Source: Dyadobacter sp. 676 (GTDB taxonomy: Bacteria > Bacteroidota > Bacteroidia > Cytophagales > Spirosomataceae). Taken from it: a DNA stretch of 64,000 nucleotides. The position numbers were made by a program, and so were the translations under genes. The notes beneath the pieces are model-generated. The model did no database searches. It worked only from the letters and a program-made list of their open reading frames with translations, and had not been told where the DNA came from. Each line of letters opens with the position of its first letter. Position 1 is the first letter of the stretch. Location of the stretch: contig NZ_CP159289.1 in assembly GCF_040448675.1 (NCBI RefSeq), positions 310,001 through 374,000 of the forward strand. Reading direction: 5' to 3'. Positions 54,117 to 64,000 of this stretch are shown here, in pieces.

Positions 54117-55988
54117 CTATTTTTCAACCCTCAACCTGACCCGCCCCCATGTGACCTTACGTTCGATGGGATTGAAAGTCTTGGTTTCGTAGCTCGCGAG
54201 GCATTCGATTTCAGTAGCGCCGGGGGCAATACGAATAATCGATTGTTGTGTAAATCCGTCGGGCCAGCGGGCGGGAATCATCTCGTCGGTGAACTGCTCG
54301 CGCGAGGTATCGATACCCGTGTTGCTGATATTGACCTTCAATCGTTTGTCGCCCTCATACAAAAGAATATCCTCTCCGGCGTTCGCCCGGCCGTCCGCAT
54401 TGCCCCTTCCCAGCGCGGCCTGCCGCACCGGTTTGCCGTCATCGACTTTGATATTGGTGAAATAGGGCACATCGTAATCGACAGGGACATGAATTACTGT
54501 GCTATCCGTCGTGCTGCCGTTTTGAACCACAATTTTCAGCCTGGCATCCCCGGGCTCGGCGTGCAATGGCGGCTTTTTGTTACATATCACCTCAAATTCA
54601 GGCATTTGCAATACCCTCTCACCCGTTTTGGCCTGCATTGTTTTGGCGCCGCCTGTAATTACAATATCCTTGTCGGGCGAGCTCACCGTCACTTTGGGCG
54701 CTTCGCCATGATCGCCCCCGCGGTTAAGCAGCCTGATTTTAAATGCATTGACACCATTCTTTAACCAGGTCTTTCCCTTCGCATCAAAATCGAGAAAGGC
54801 CCAGCGGGCTTTATCGTCCGTCCCGAAAATTCCCGTCTCGTTACCTTCTGCGTCGAATTCGAGGATAATACTCCCCAATGCGTCGGCCTTTACGTCGGAA
54901 ATAGAGGTTTCCTGTGTTTTAAATGAGTAGTTAACCCGCTTGTAATCCGCTCCGGGTTTGTAGACCGGCGCAGTTTTGACCTGAATAGGCCCGATAGGCA
55001 CCATTGGTCCGTGCGGGAGCCATTTTCGGGTATAAATGCCGAAACCGTGCGGCGTAACATCTTTCAAATAAATAAATCCCGGCTGCGCCTTGCCGCTTTT
55101 TACCTCATAACCCCAAAGGCGGAAATCGCCGTACAGATCGTAATGCGACCATTGTTTCGGGGCCGGATGCTTCCGGCCGAACTCTTTTGCCAGAAATGCC
55201 ATCGCTTTCCCGAACCGCCGGGTCTGTCCCGGATCGTCGACCATATGCCCGCCCGGGAATTCCTCCATTTCAATTTCCTTCCCCTCCCAGGCCGCTCCCG
55301 CTTTTACTTCCTGGTTGAGGAAATACAGGATGTCTGTCGGGCTGGTATGAATGCGCATTTTTACGTCCTGCAAATTTCCGAATGTATAGCGCACGGAATA
55401 GAGCGTATGGTTACCGGGCGTTCCTACAAAAAACTCGGGGCTGCCCATCATGCTCACGCCCGCACAAACCATATCTGGATATTTCCCCGACAAATACAGC
55501 GACATGAACCCGCCCATGCTGAATCCGATGATACCGCGGTGGTCCCGGTCGGGCAACGTGCGGTAAGTGCGGTCGACGTGGCCCACGAGTTCCGGAAAAT
55601 AATCCTTCATCTGCACCTGAAACTTCACATCCTCATGATTACCAACATTGTAAGGCCGGGGCTCGCTTTCCTCGATATTGCCGTCCCACATTACCATAAT
55701 GGCCTGGTACTTATCCACCAGCTTTTGCAGCAGGACATATTCCAGCTTCGCATTGTCGTCCTTGAAATGCCGTCCGCCCCAGCCGTGAAAAAAATAGATC
55801 ACCGGGTACCGTTTCGTTGATTGCCCATAACCAGCGGGCAGGTACAGCCGGTAGTGTTTTTTGTGGCCGAAAACTTCGCTGTCGTGGGTCAGGTCCTGAT
55901 ATGGAACGGGTTGCTGGCCTTGCACAGTTGTGGAGGCTAGCAGGATAATTGCCACGAATACACGAATGATACACGGATGGAGTCTCAT
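54117..55988 (-). CDS. Secreted alpha/beta-hydrolase esterase of the polysaccharide locus
   Basis: A 623-residue exported protein (leader MRLHPCIIRVFVAIILLAST, then QGQQPVPYQD). The N-terminal 300 residues are an esterase D/feruloyl-esterase-like domain: PVIYFFHGWGGRHF, nucleophile elbow GIIGFSMGGFMS (Ser157) and a His in EFPGGHMVDD. The remaining 320 residues are beta-rich with repeated Ig/CARDB-like segments (IQVKTAPVYKPGADYKRVNY, KVTVSSPDKDIVITGGAKTM). It begins 12 bases after the heparinase gene and is the last gene of the operon 64000-54117. De-acylating side chains of the target polysaccharide is the likely task. Confidence 0.85.
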   Translation of the reverse strand: MRLHPCIIRVFVAIILLASTTVQGQQPVPYQDLTHDSEVFGHKKHYRLYLPAGYGQSTKRYPVIYFFHGWGGRHFKDDNAKLEYVLLQKLVDKYQAIMVMWDGNIEESEPRPYNVGNHEDVKFQVQMKDYFPELVGHVDRTYRTLPDRDHRGIIGFSMGGFMSLYLSGKYPDMVCAGVSMMGSPEFFVGTPGNHTLYSVRYTFGNLQDVKMRIHTSPTDILYFLNQEVKAGAAWEGKEIEMEEFPGGHMVDDPGQTRRFGKAMAFLAKEFGRKHPAPKQWSHYDLYGDFRLWGYEVKSGKAQPGFIYLKDVTPHGFGIYTRKWLPHGPMVPIGPIQVKTAPVYKPGADYKRVNYSFKTQETSISDVKADALGSIILEFDAEGNETGIFGTDDKARWAFLDFDAKGKTWLKNGVNAFKIRLLNRGGDHGEAPKVTVSSPDKDIVITGGAKTMQAKTGERVLQMPEFEVICNKKPPLHAEPGDARLKIVVQNGSTTDSTVIHVPVDYDVPYFTNIKVDDGKPVRQAALGRGNADGRANAGEDILLYEGDKRLKVNISNTGIDTSREQFTDEMIPARWPDGFTQQSIIRIAPGATEIECLASYETKTFNPIERKVTWGRVRLRVEK

Positions 55989-56000
55989 AGTGATGGAATG

Positions 56001-57965
56001 CTATTGTTTAAAAATATACCGGAGATCTCCGGATTTCCCGCGTATCCGGGCGGTGAGCAGGATGCGCCACACCGTCCTGTGGCCCCAATTGTCGGCGAGG
56101 CGTTTCTCGTCCGGCGCGTTCATGGGCATTCGCTCTTTGTTCACTTGCCAGAATGCCGGGTCGTAATGCATCGTCACCGGTTTCTGATTGGGTATTTCAA
56201 ACGTCACCCGGCCGGGTTGGTCGGTCTGCACGTTGCTAACCGTCATAAAAATCTGCGTCAGCGGCTTGACGGCGTCTTCGAGACTGTACCGGTCATGGAT
56301 CACCAGTTCGTTGCGCGGCTTATCGAGCGTGACACTGCGTTTCCAGCTAATGACACCTGCCTCAGCCGGATATGCGGCTGCGATATCCATTTCCAGGCTG
56401 GCGCCCTGTGCGGGTTTCCGGTAAACAACCTGCCGTGCCTCGTATTGCGCACCCGCTTTCTGCGCAAACCCGTTGATGACCGGCAGGTTATGATAAGCCG
56501 AGCTATTGTACCAAAGCGTGTACCGCTCTTTGGAGAATGTTTTGGCCGTGTAAGTACCGAATCCCACGTCGATTACCACCGGTTCGCCGCCCGCGTAAAG
56601 CACGAAATCGCCCACATCGTTGTGGTTGTGGCTCTCCGCATTGTGCCCTCCATGCGAGGCCACGAACAATCCTCCCGGTGTTCGGGAGGCCATTAATTGA
56701 ATGCCCGGCAGCCAGACATCCGCCAATGCGGGCGGTTCGCCCTGCCCCGCCGCGCATTCCCGGATCGCAAGCAGGTTCCACAGACGACGGGTTTTGGAAA
56801 AATCTTTGGGGGCCGGGCTCTTTTCGCCATTATTCAAATGATGGTAAGCCCAGCTTCCAAACTTGCGCATTGTATCGTCGCCCACCGAACGGCCAATCCG
56901 GTAGAGTAAAAGTCCGTCCTGATCGATCGTCGGTGACGCATCGGCGGTATTGATAAAGTAATTGCCGGCGATATGCACCTTATAAATGTACGATTGCGCT
57001 CTTTGCACCAGCGGCTCGTCGTAAATCTGCAGTTTCCCGCCTGAGGCGCTTTCAAGCACATTCAGCGCATCGAAAAGCCGCCCTATCGCCCCCGACCAGT
57101 AGCTGGGACCTTCGTCGATCGCACCATCCTCTCCCAGCCAGTTCAGGTAGTTATCCAGGGTGAGCATTGCATGGTGCAATTCGCGCACCCTTCGCTGCTG
57201 GTCGGGTTCCACAAGCAACAGCGTGGTCATCCAGCAGCTTACGACCCAGGGGTTCCAATTGTTTACAGGGGCGGCTTTGGTACCTTTTTGCATATACCAG
57301 TAACCCGCGCTGTATTTTTCCATAGGCGTGAGAATGCGACGGTCTACCTCATAATAAATGCGTTTCCGAAGCAATGGCGAAATACTGTCCAGTTGCGGGG
57401 CCAGGAAATAGTCGGCCAGCCCGAGCAAGGTCGATGCCTCCACGGCAAAAATATCCACCGAAGGGTCCTGCACATCGGGCATACCCGCGCCTGCGCGTTG
57501 CAGGTACAAATGCGCGGGAATGCCCCAGTAACTTTCCTCGCAGGTCGACCAGATTCCGTTCACGATGTCGGGCAGGAACCGCCCTTTCCGTTCCAGCGAT
57601 TCGGCGAGTATCAATGCGAAAAGCTGCTCGCGTTTCGCAAACGACACGTCCTCATAAGCGGTGCGATTGCCACTTCGGTGGTATTCCAGGATCGATGCAG
57701 CGGGCAAGGCGGCGAAGGACTTGTTCAGATACCGCCCGGCATCGGCAATCAGCGCCTGTCTTGTCCCCGGCGGCACCATCCGCTCCCATTCCGCAGTTGT
57801 TTTCGGAAACGGCCTCCACTGGTCTTTGGAAATCAGCGATGCGGCAATTTCCTCCCGGCCGAACTTCGCCATCAAATTCCGATCGAATGGTTGCGCATCC
57901 GCCGCTATTCCTGCGAGCAACAGCAGAGCGGCAAGCGCGGATAGTTGTTTTCCCGACCAACTCAT
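56001..57965 (-). CDS. Heparinase II/III-family polysaccharide lyase
   Basis: A 654-residue secreted enzyme. The ATG at 57965, overlapping the upstream gene's stop as ATGA, gives the signal peptide MSWSGKQLSALAALLLLAGI and AADAQPF. A helical toroid (about 80-380, including YSAGYWYMQKGTKAAPVNNW and NWLGEDGAIDEGPSYWSGAI) precedes the PF07940 beta domain. That domain carries GGHNAESHNHNDVGDFVLYA near 430-450 and YNSSAYHNLPVINGF, including conserved His and Tyr residues. These enzymes cleave uronic-acid-containing polysaccharides by beta-elimination. A longer frame upstream to 58202 overlaps the glycosidase and is not used. It lies between the glycosidase and the esterase. Confidence 0.93.
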   Translation of the reverse strand: MSWSGKQLSALAALLLLAGIAADAQPFDRNLMAKFGREEIAASLISKDQWRPFPKTTAEWERMVPPGTRQALIADAGRYLNKSFAALPAASILEYHRSGNRTAYEDVSFAKREQLFALILAESLERKGRFLPDIVNGIWSTCEESYWGIPAHLYLQRAGAGMPDVQDPSVDIFAVEASTLLGLADYFLAPQLDSISPLLRKRIYYEVDRRILTPMEKYSAGYWYMQKGTKAAPVNNWNPWVVSCWMTTLLLVEPDQQRRVRELHHAMLTLDNYLNWLGEDGAIDEGPSYWSGAIGRLFDALNVLESASGGKLQIYDEPLVQRAQSYIYKVHIAGNYFINTADASPTIDQDGLLLYRIGRSVGDDTMRKFGSWAYHHLNNGEKSPAPKDFSKTRRLWNLLAIRECAAGQGEPPALADVWLPGIQLMASRTPGGLFVASHGGHNAESHNHNDVGDFVLYAGGEPVVIDVGFGTYTAKTFSKERYTLWYNSSAYHNLPVINGFAQKAGAQYEARQVVYRKPAQGASLEMDIAAAYPAEAGVISWKRSVTLDKPRNELVIHDRYSLEDAVKPLTQIFMTVSNVQTDQPGRVTFEIPNQKPVTMHYDPAFWQVNKERMPMNAPDEKRLADNWGHRTVWRILLTARIRGKSGDLRYIFKQ

Positions 57966-60171
57966 TGTGCCTGAACTAAAAATCCCGCCGTATGGATAAA
58001 CTCTTCCCCGTTCACCCCGATCGTGAGCCTGCCGTCCCGCCAATCCCATTGGTCGGTAACCGCTTCCCCGTCTATATTGCGACGAATAATCTGTTTGGGT
58101 TTGGTTTTGAAAGAAAAAGAGATTAGCCCCGGCGAGAAGGGTATGACGGCTACCCTGCCGGACGATTCGATGGAAGCATCGTCCTGGGAAATCAATGCCC
58201 ATTTGCCCGTCCAGTTAATGTTTTCGATGGTTTGACCGGGGCTTTCCGGCTCACGCAGAACCAATGCGGTAAGGGCTCCCGCCTCGATCCTTCCCCAGCA
58301 CTTCAAATGCGGCGGCCCCTGCATATTGCCTGTGCCGCTGTTATACCAGCGGGGCTCCCAACGGGCAGTACGGCGATGCCAGAGATTAACCGCAAGCCGT
58401 CGGTTAAGAAACCGGGGCTGTACCCCCTCTTTTTCACTGATTTCACCAGGCAGAACCGCTCCCGGCGAACCCAAAATCACCGAATTCAGTAAAATGCCGT
58501 CATCCAGGGCCCAGTCGTAACACGACGACCCGCTGATAGCCACGCCGTAGCCCGACAACAGCGATGCCCAAATGCTCCATTCCTGATGCCCCCGGTGCAG
58601 TTCGAACCACAGGTCACCCTGGTCGTCGAGGGAAACAAGGTCGGTGAGCGGCACCCACAGCGGGCTGATGCCATAACCCATAATTACAACATGCGGGTCG
58701 ATGCTTTTGGCGGCTTTCACAATTTGCTCCATCAATGCGAACGTGTGTTTCTCGCCCCGCAGCTCCGGATCACGCGGCACGCCCATATCGGGGCTTGGTA
58801 ATCCATAACCGAAATCCAGCTTGATGACACGCGGCTTGATTTCGTTCATGATACGGATGGTGCGGTCACGAAGGAATTTCTTTGTTTTCTCCGAACTGAA
58901 ATCCAGGCAATAATAGGCATCTCCCTGCGGATCGAAATTCCAGTTAGCCATGCACGGCTTGTCATTTTTATCCAGGATCAAATCTTTTTTTACCCAAACC
59001 ACAGGCAGCTGTGTCCTTGATCCAGCCGATCGTTTCCCACACACCTACCTCTACGCCTTTGTTCCGTATATAGGCGATGTCCTGATAAAAATCCGGAAAC
59101 TTCTTCAAATCCGGCACGCCGGAGCCCTGCGACGACTCCCACGGATCGTCGAGTACCATCACCTCGTTACGCATATCCTCCATAAAATCGGCAATAGGCC
59201 GGATCGGGTATTTTTTCAACCGCCACATTCCCCAGGTATTCCAGATCGACACGGTTTGCCGCCGCAGCGACTCCCCTTCCGCCGATTTGCCGACTTCCGG
59301 AAATGAGGCATAATACCGCCGAAAACTCGCGTACGCCGAGGTATCGAACGCAAACCGGGCCAGATCTTTCCAGATACGGGTTTGGCCTCTTTTTGCCCCC
59401 CCACAAGTCCTCGCGGTACAGGAACTGGAAACAGCCCCGGGTGGACTGGATTTTCAGCGACATCGCCCCCTCCGGCACGCTGCCCGCGCCGACCGTGAGC
59501 CAGCCACCGTCCGAACCCATTCCTGCAAAAAGCACCGGTCGAGGAAATGCGGCGCCGTAGGGCGTGCCCATGGACGGCCCGAAATTGCCCAGCGCTATGG
59601 TAGCATGGCCAAAATCCCAACTGCGGAAATAGCTCTGAACTGTTCCCGCTTTGGCGCCCGGCACGCAGTAGCCGAACGACTGCCAGTCGGGCATGAAAGG
59701 GCGCGCCCAGGTAGGCTGTACATTGGTTCCGTTCGTGGCTAGCGACGCGCCGAGGTACATTTCAATGATTTTTGGAGTAAATGCAGCCCATTCCGCCGAG
59801 AGCTCAGTATACCGCCAGCCGGTCGCATTCCGGTCGACGACCAGCCGGCCCTTGCCAAGACCGGGCCATTGCAGCGAAACAACGAGCCTGTCGCCTTCAC
59901 GGACCGCCGACTTTGCCACCGCTTTGGAATACTTTTTCTCCTTTTTCGGATTTTCATACCACAACGAAGGCAACAGGCTGCCCTGCCACATTACCGAACC
60001 ACCCGTGCGATGTGTCAGAACAGCCTTGTCTTTCGCCAGGTCCCATTTCAGGGCGAGATCGCCGCGGGTATATTCCCACATCAATGCCCCGTCGTCACCG
60101 GCCGCGGTTGCTGCATTCGAAATATTTAAAATGACTAATAGAAGCTGAAACGTTTTGAAAATGCGGGTCAT
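57962..60171 (-). CDS. Glycoside hydrolase, clan GH-D/GH36-like; two frame breaks (58986-58992, 59396-59402)
   Basis: Three frames, joined by removing one base from the C7 run at 59396-59402 and one from the T7 run at 58986-58992, give a 735-residue protein. The ATG at 60171 (MTRIFKTFQLLLVILNISNA) provides a signal peptide. After the breaks are fixed, LWGAKRGQTRIWKDLARFAF, SIWNTWGMWRLKKYPIRPIA, GVWETIGWIKDTAACGLGKK and DLILDKNDKPCMANWNFDP read continuously. A likely nucleophile Asp lies in KPRVIKLDFGYGLPSPD and another acidic site is VSLDDQGDLWF. Such TIM-barrel enzymes act on alpha-linked sugars; the exact sugar is unknown. It sits between SusD and the lyase (ATGA overlap). Confidence 0.88.
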
Positions 60172-60191
60172 AAACAAGGGGACAGTCGGAA

Positions 60192-61644
60192 CTACAAGTT
60201 TGGATTGATATTGGCATCGCCGATCGGGGCCGGGTACCAGTAATTGCCTTTCGAAAGGTCGCCGATCGGTTTGAGGTCGTCCGGAGCCTTGTGGGCATTC
60301 GCTTCGGCCACTTTTTCGAGACGCAGCAGGTCGAACCAGCGCGTCCATTCGCCTGCAAACTCCCACGCACGCTCGTCGATAACGGCATCTATGAAAGCTG
60401 TTTTCGACAAACCGCTCAGATCGGCCAGCCCCGCACGCCTGCGCACCGCATTCACCGACGCATACGCCAGCGCATCGGGCGACGCTCCCGCCCTGGCCTG
60501 CGCTTCCGCGTACACGAGCAACACATGCGCGTAACGGATCATATGCACCGGCATCGACGATGTAAACTTGGTATTGTCCGCCAGGCGGAATTTGGCATAA
60601 TACGGGTGCTTCGAAAGGCTTTGCTGCCAGGGAATTTTCGTGCCGTCCGGTTTGGCGAAAACAGTATGGAAAGTAACATCCTTGCGTTTTCCGGCCGGGA
60701 ATTTATTAAAGAAGGTGATCTCCGCGAGGTAATCGTCCCAGCCGTTTTCATCTCCCGGAACGGTCGGCAGGCCATAAAACGAGTTGGTCGAGCCACCAAA
60801 ATTCTCCGAGGTCTGGAATGCGAAAACCTCTTCCTTCGTACCTGCGGCCGTTGCGGTTCCCGACCACAATGTAGCCAGGTCCGGCACGAGGTCGAAGCCA
60901 TACAGATCTTTATTATCGATCACTTCCCTGGCCTTCGCCGCCGCCAATGCGTATTTCGAAGCGTCTTTGATGGGCCAGCCGCCTTCTGTCAGGTACACGT
61001 CGGCGAGCATGGCTTTCGCAGAACCCTTATTGGGCCTGCCCGGGTCACGTTTTTTGTCGGGCAGCATGGCTTCCGCCTTTTGTAAATCTTCCTCGATCAG
61101 TTTGTACACTTCTGCGGGCGCACTTTTCTGAATGGTCAGCAGGTCGTCCGAAAAATCGGCGGTGGTAATGAGGGGAATGTTCCCATAACCCCTTACCAGC
61201 CAGTAGTACCCCAGCGCCCGAAGGAAATACGCTTCGCCGACGATGGAATTGATACGCACGGGGTCGCCGGTTACCCGCTGGTAGTTATTGATGATGTTGT
61301 TGGCGCCCTGGATGGTTTTGTAGCAACCGCTCCAGATCTGGAACAAACGCGGGTTGGCCGACGTCACGTTGAACTGGTCGATCTCCCGGAAATCGGCCTT
61401 GTTACCACCCGAAATGGTGGAAATATCGTCCGCTCCCATGCCGTAGCCCTGAATCGCGGACGTCAGGAAACCACGTGCCCATGTGCGCAGCAACCCCTTG
61501 TAGCTTCCGGTCAACGCCGCTTCGAGTCCGGCAATATCGGAAATGGCGTTGGTGCCTACCACCTGCCCTTTTAGGGTCTTCTTCGAGAAAATCCTTACAG
61601 CCCGCCGCCGCGACGAGCAGAATAACAATGGCTAATTTTTTCAT
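60192..61644 (-). CDS. SusD/RagB-family nutrient-binding lipoprotein; frame broken at 61569-61572
   Basis: The ATG at 61644 begins the leader MKKLAIVILLVAAAGC (Cys16). The conserved KDFLEEDPKGQVVGTNAISD reading is restored by deleting one base in the T4 run at 61569-61572, giving 483 residues. Further SusD signatures are GEAYFLRALGYYWLVRGYGN, KGSAKAMLADVYLTEGG and IDERAWEFAGEWTRWFDLLR. It follows the SusC gene by 21 bases and precedes the glycosidase by 20 bases, so it is part of the polysaccharide operon. It probably binds the polysaccharide attacked by the lyase and esterase. Confidence 0.93.
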
Positions 61645-61665
61645 AATATGTATAGCTAAAATGGC

Positions 61666-64000
61666 TTAAAATGTCACATTAAGGCCCGCAGTGAAGGTCT
61701 TTGCATTGGGGTAAGAAGCATGGTCGATGTTTTGCACAATGTCGCCCACGCCATTCGAAGTCGACTCCGGGTCGATCCCCTTGTACTTCGTGAACGTCAA
61801 AAGGTTGGTCCCGCTTACGAATACCCGGATCGCCGCGACGTTCTTCACGAGGGCTTTCGGAAGATCGTAAGCCAGACTGACATTTTTCATTCTCAGGAAA
61901 TCGCCTTTTTCCAGAAAGCGGGTCGACTGCGTATAGAAATTTTCCTTCGCGCTGCTGAACGCCGGAATGTCCGAAGTCTCGTTCACGCCCGGAATGTAGC
62001 GGTCCCTGATCGCCGCGAACGTCGGCTGGCGTACATCGGTGCTGCCTACGATGCCGTTCGCATAGGTGTAATTCAGTTTGTCGAACCCAAAAACCCCTTG
62101 CAGGAAAACGTTCAGGGACAAGCCTTTGTAAGTAAATGTATTATTCCATCCCAAAGTGGTTTTAGGCATTCCGTTGCCGATGACCTGATAATCCTTGGCA
62201 TCCACCACCTTGTCGTTATTCAGGTCCTGATAGCGGGCGTCGCCGGGTTTCTGATTGTAAACCGCCGCCTGATCGGCTTCGTTGGCTTTCCAGGTTCCGA
62301 GGTAGTTAAGTCCCCAGAAAGCCGCCATTTGCTGGCCGGGAATAAGCACGAATTCCGTGGCGGCAAAAATAGTGTCACTCGCGGAAGCCAGTTTCACCAC
62401 CCTGTTTTTGATAAAAGTGGCATTCATATTGCTGTTCCAGCGGAATTCCCCGGCTTGCAGGATGTCGGCGTCCACCGAAAACTCCCAGCCCTTATTTTGT
62501 ACCTCGCCGATATTTTTGAGGATAGTGTTTCCACCGATATAGGCAGGCAGCGGCTGGCTCAGCAGTAAGTCGCGGGTATTTTTCACAAAATAGTCGGCGG
62601 AAAACGACACCCGTCCATGCAGGATCTCCGCATCCAGGCCGACGTTTACCTGCCCGGTTGTTTCCCATTTCAAATCGGGATTACCGGGGTTACCGAGCAC
62701 GATACCATTGGTAATGCCATTGGTAAAATACCCCGAAGTGAAAGCCACGGCGGCGTCATCGACATTGGTAATGTAACTTGAAAGCGTTCCGTATGGATTA
62801 ATGGCCTGATTTCCCGTCAATCCCCAGCTGCCGCGGAGTTTCAGGCTCCCGAATACATGCTGGCTTTTCATAAATGCTTCTTCGGAAACCTTCCAGCCCA
62901 CAGCCACCGACGGGAATACGCTCCACTTATTGTTACCCTGGAATTTCGAGGAACCATCGCGCCGGACCGTCGCCGAGAGCAGATAGCGGTCGTTGAAGCC
63001 GTAATTGATCCGCCCGAGGTACGACATCAGGCTCCATTTGGAATATCCCGAACCAATGAGGTTAGAAGCGGCCAATGCCAGGTTGTTGTATGACTGCGCC
63101 GGGTAGGTCAGATTGGTCGCATTGGCGTAGAACGATTCGCCGATCTGTTTCTGGGTTTCAAAAACGCCGATAATGTCGAAGCTGTGCTTACCGAATATTT
63201 TCTTGTAATTCAGGGAATTGGTGTTCTGCAAAGTGATCTGCTCGCCCGAGCTGCGGCCTGCGCGGGGCAAATAGGAGGAAATGAGCGGCCCGGCATAAGT
63301 CTTATCCTGTTGGTTGATATAATTTACACCATACTGGACGTCCAGCGCAAGCCCCGGAATGAACTCATAGCGCAGTCCGCCGATCAGGTTTACGATGCTG
63401 CGGTTGGTGCGGTTGTCGGCGTCGGTGGTCAGCGCGACGGGGTTTTCGAAGATCGAGCCAGTCGGGTCGCGGTAGGTGTAGTTTCCGTTGGCGTCGTACA
63501 CGGGCGTGGTAGGCGCCCATGCGAAAGCCTGCCCGAGTGCGCTCCCGCGTGCGCCCGTGCCGCCCGTATTATGGTTTTCGCGCCGCGTGCCTGTAAAATT
63601 CAGCCGTACCGAAAACTTGTCGGAAACCTGCGAGCTGATGTTCGAGCGGACCGAATAGCGCCGGAAATCGGAGTTATTCACGATCCCGTTCTGTTTTAGA
63701 TAGTTTGCCGAAATCAGGTAAGTGGTTTTGTCGCTACCTCCCGAAATGCCGAGCTGGTATTCCTGCCCGCCCGCTTTACGTAGGATTTCGTCCTGCCAGT
63801 CGGTACCTCCGTTCTGCCGGAACTGGTCGATCTGGGCCGGCGTGAACACCGGATTGGAATTGGTAGCCGCGGCCCGGGCATTCACCGTCTCGGCATACTC
63901 CGCCGCACCGAGCAGGTCCATCCGCTTCAAAACCGACGAGGATGAAAACCGAGCCACGAAATTGACCTGCATCGCACCTTTCTTACCGGTTTTAGTGGTA
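61666..64000 (-). CDS. SusC-type TonB-dependent transporter, C-terminal part (cut by window edge)
   Basis: The minus strand is open from the edge, TTKTGKKGAMQVNFVARFSS, to the stop at 61666. The plug and N-terminal domains are outside the window, so about 777 residues of barrel are seen. The final strand AKTFTAGLNVTF is the usual SusC end. GSDKTTYLISANYLKQNGIV and the NPYGTLSSY-like loops match the family. It is co-oriented with SusD, glycosidase, lyase and esterase, and forms the first gene visible of that operon. Its start and any regulator lie beyond 64000. Confidence 0.92.
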   Translation of the reverse strand, partial: TTKTGKKGAMQVNFVARFSSSSVLKRMDLLGAAEYAETVNARAAATNSNPVFTPAQIDQFRQNGGTDWQDEILRKAGGQEYQLGISGGSDKTTYLISANYLKQNGIVNNSDFRRYSVRSNISSQVSDKFSVRLNFTGTRRENHNTGGTGARGSALGQAFAWAPTTPVYDANGNYTYRDPTGSIFENPVALTTDADNRTNRSIVNLIGGLRYEFIPGLALDVQYGVNYINQQDKTYAGPLISSYLPRAGRSSGEQITLQNTNSLNYKKIFGKHSFDIIGVFETQKQIGESFYANATNLTYPAQSYNNLALAASNLIGSGYSKWSLMSYLGRINYGFNDRYLLSATVRRDGSSKFQGNNKWSVFPSVAVGWKVSEEAFMKSQHVFGSLKLRGSWGLTGNQAINPYGTLSSYITNVDDAAVAFTSGYFTNGITNGIVLGNPGNPDLKWETTGQVNVGLDAEILHGRVSFSADYFVKNTRDLLLSQPLPAYIGGNTILKNIGEVQNKGWEFSVDADILQAGEFRWNSNMNATFIKNRVVKLASASDTIFAATEFVLIPGQQMAAFWGLNYLGTWKANEADQAAVYNQKPGDARYQDLNNDKVVDAKDYQVIGNGMPKTTLGWNNTFTYKGLSLNVFLQGVFGFDKLNYTYANGIVGSTDVRQPTFAAIRDRYIPGVNETSDIPAFSSAKENFYTQSTRFLEKGDFLRMKNVSLAYDLPKALVKNVAAIRVFVSGTNLLTFTKYKGIDPESTSNGVGDIVQNIDHASYPNAKTFTAGLNVTF

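Noticed and set aside
57966-58202. N-terminal extension of the heparinase-type lyase
   Set aside because: It lies inside the glycosidase gene; the ATG at 57965 gives a good signal peptide and a four-base overlap.

Overview
The window reads as a chromosomal segment of a Bacteroidota bacterium of the order Cytophagales. It most resembles Dyadobacter and related Spirosomaceae, but this genus-level guess rests on gene content only. The evidence is four SusC/SusD nutrient-uptake pairs, a FecI/FecR/STN-type TonB system, a T9SS C-terminal sorting tail, a bacillithiol-linked YtxJ protein, TAnnTTTG-like promoters, and DUF1553/DUF1501 and DUF6268 proteins. I saw no rRNA, tRNA, CRISPR array, insertion sequence, phage gene or replication origin.

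Layout. 1-7762 (minus strand): a glycan-type uptake operon in which an ECF sigma factor and FecR anti-sigma factor precede an STN-domain SusC, a SusD, a small lipoprotein and a VCBS-repeat lipoprotein. 7846-11796: housekeeping and stress genes (GDPD, cupin, CinA-like, small lipoprotein, PA2169-type protein). 11931-15437 (minus): a VOC ring-cleaving dioxygenase, a MhqD-like carboxylesterase, a pirin, a degenerate receiver domain and a Crp/Fnr regulator, which looks like a quinone/electrophile response cluster. 15543-22939: DUF2958 protein, secreted SGNH esterase, AraC regulator, quinone oxidoreductase, trypsin-like protease, a toxin-antitoxin-like pair, YtxJ and a small orphan gene with its own operator-like palindrome and terminator. 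23038-29552: outer-membrane beta-barrel receptor, histidine kinase, nucleoside deoxyribosyltransferase-like protein, DeoR regulator, SDR and Crp/Fnr regulator. 29651-37949: SusC/SusD pair, phytase-like secreted esterase and DUF6268 outer-membrane protein. 38275-48710: hydrolase, MBL-fold protein, third SusC/SusD pair, response regulator plus PAS histidine kinase, and zinc peptidase. 49019-54113 (plus): small protein, then the DUF1553 cytochrome/DUF1501 pair. 54117-64000 (minus): a clear polysaccharide-utilisation operon running SusC, SusD, clan GH-D-like glycosidase, heparinase II/III-type lyase and carbohydrate esterase.

The most striking technical feature is ten single-base reading-frame breaks in nine conserved genes. 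Nine are one-base excesses, mostly in mononucleotide runs, and one is a one-base loss. In every case the corrected length is a multiple of three and the full family architecture is restored. This points to homopolymer miscalls in the sequence rather than gene decay, so these genes are annotated as single CDSs.

The most striking biological structures are 8-bp-period GAATGANN repeat tracts. They fill the gaps between stop and start codons at two places, in opposing orientations able to form long hairpins. Also notable are a 32-bp palindrome overlapping a promoter at 22.6 kb and four phased CACACACT boxes near 8.9 kb.
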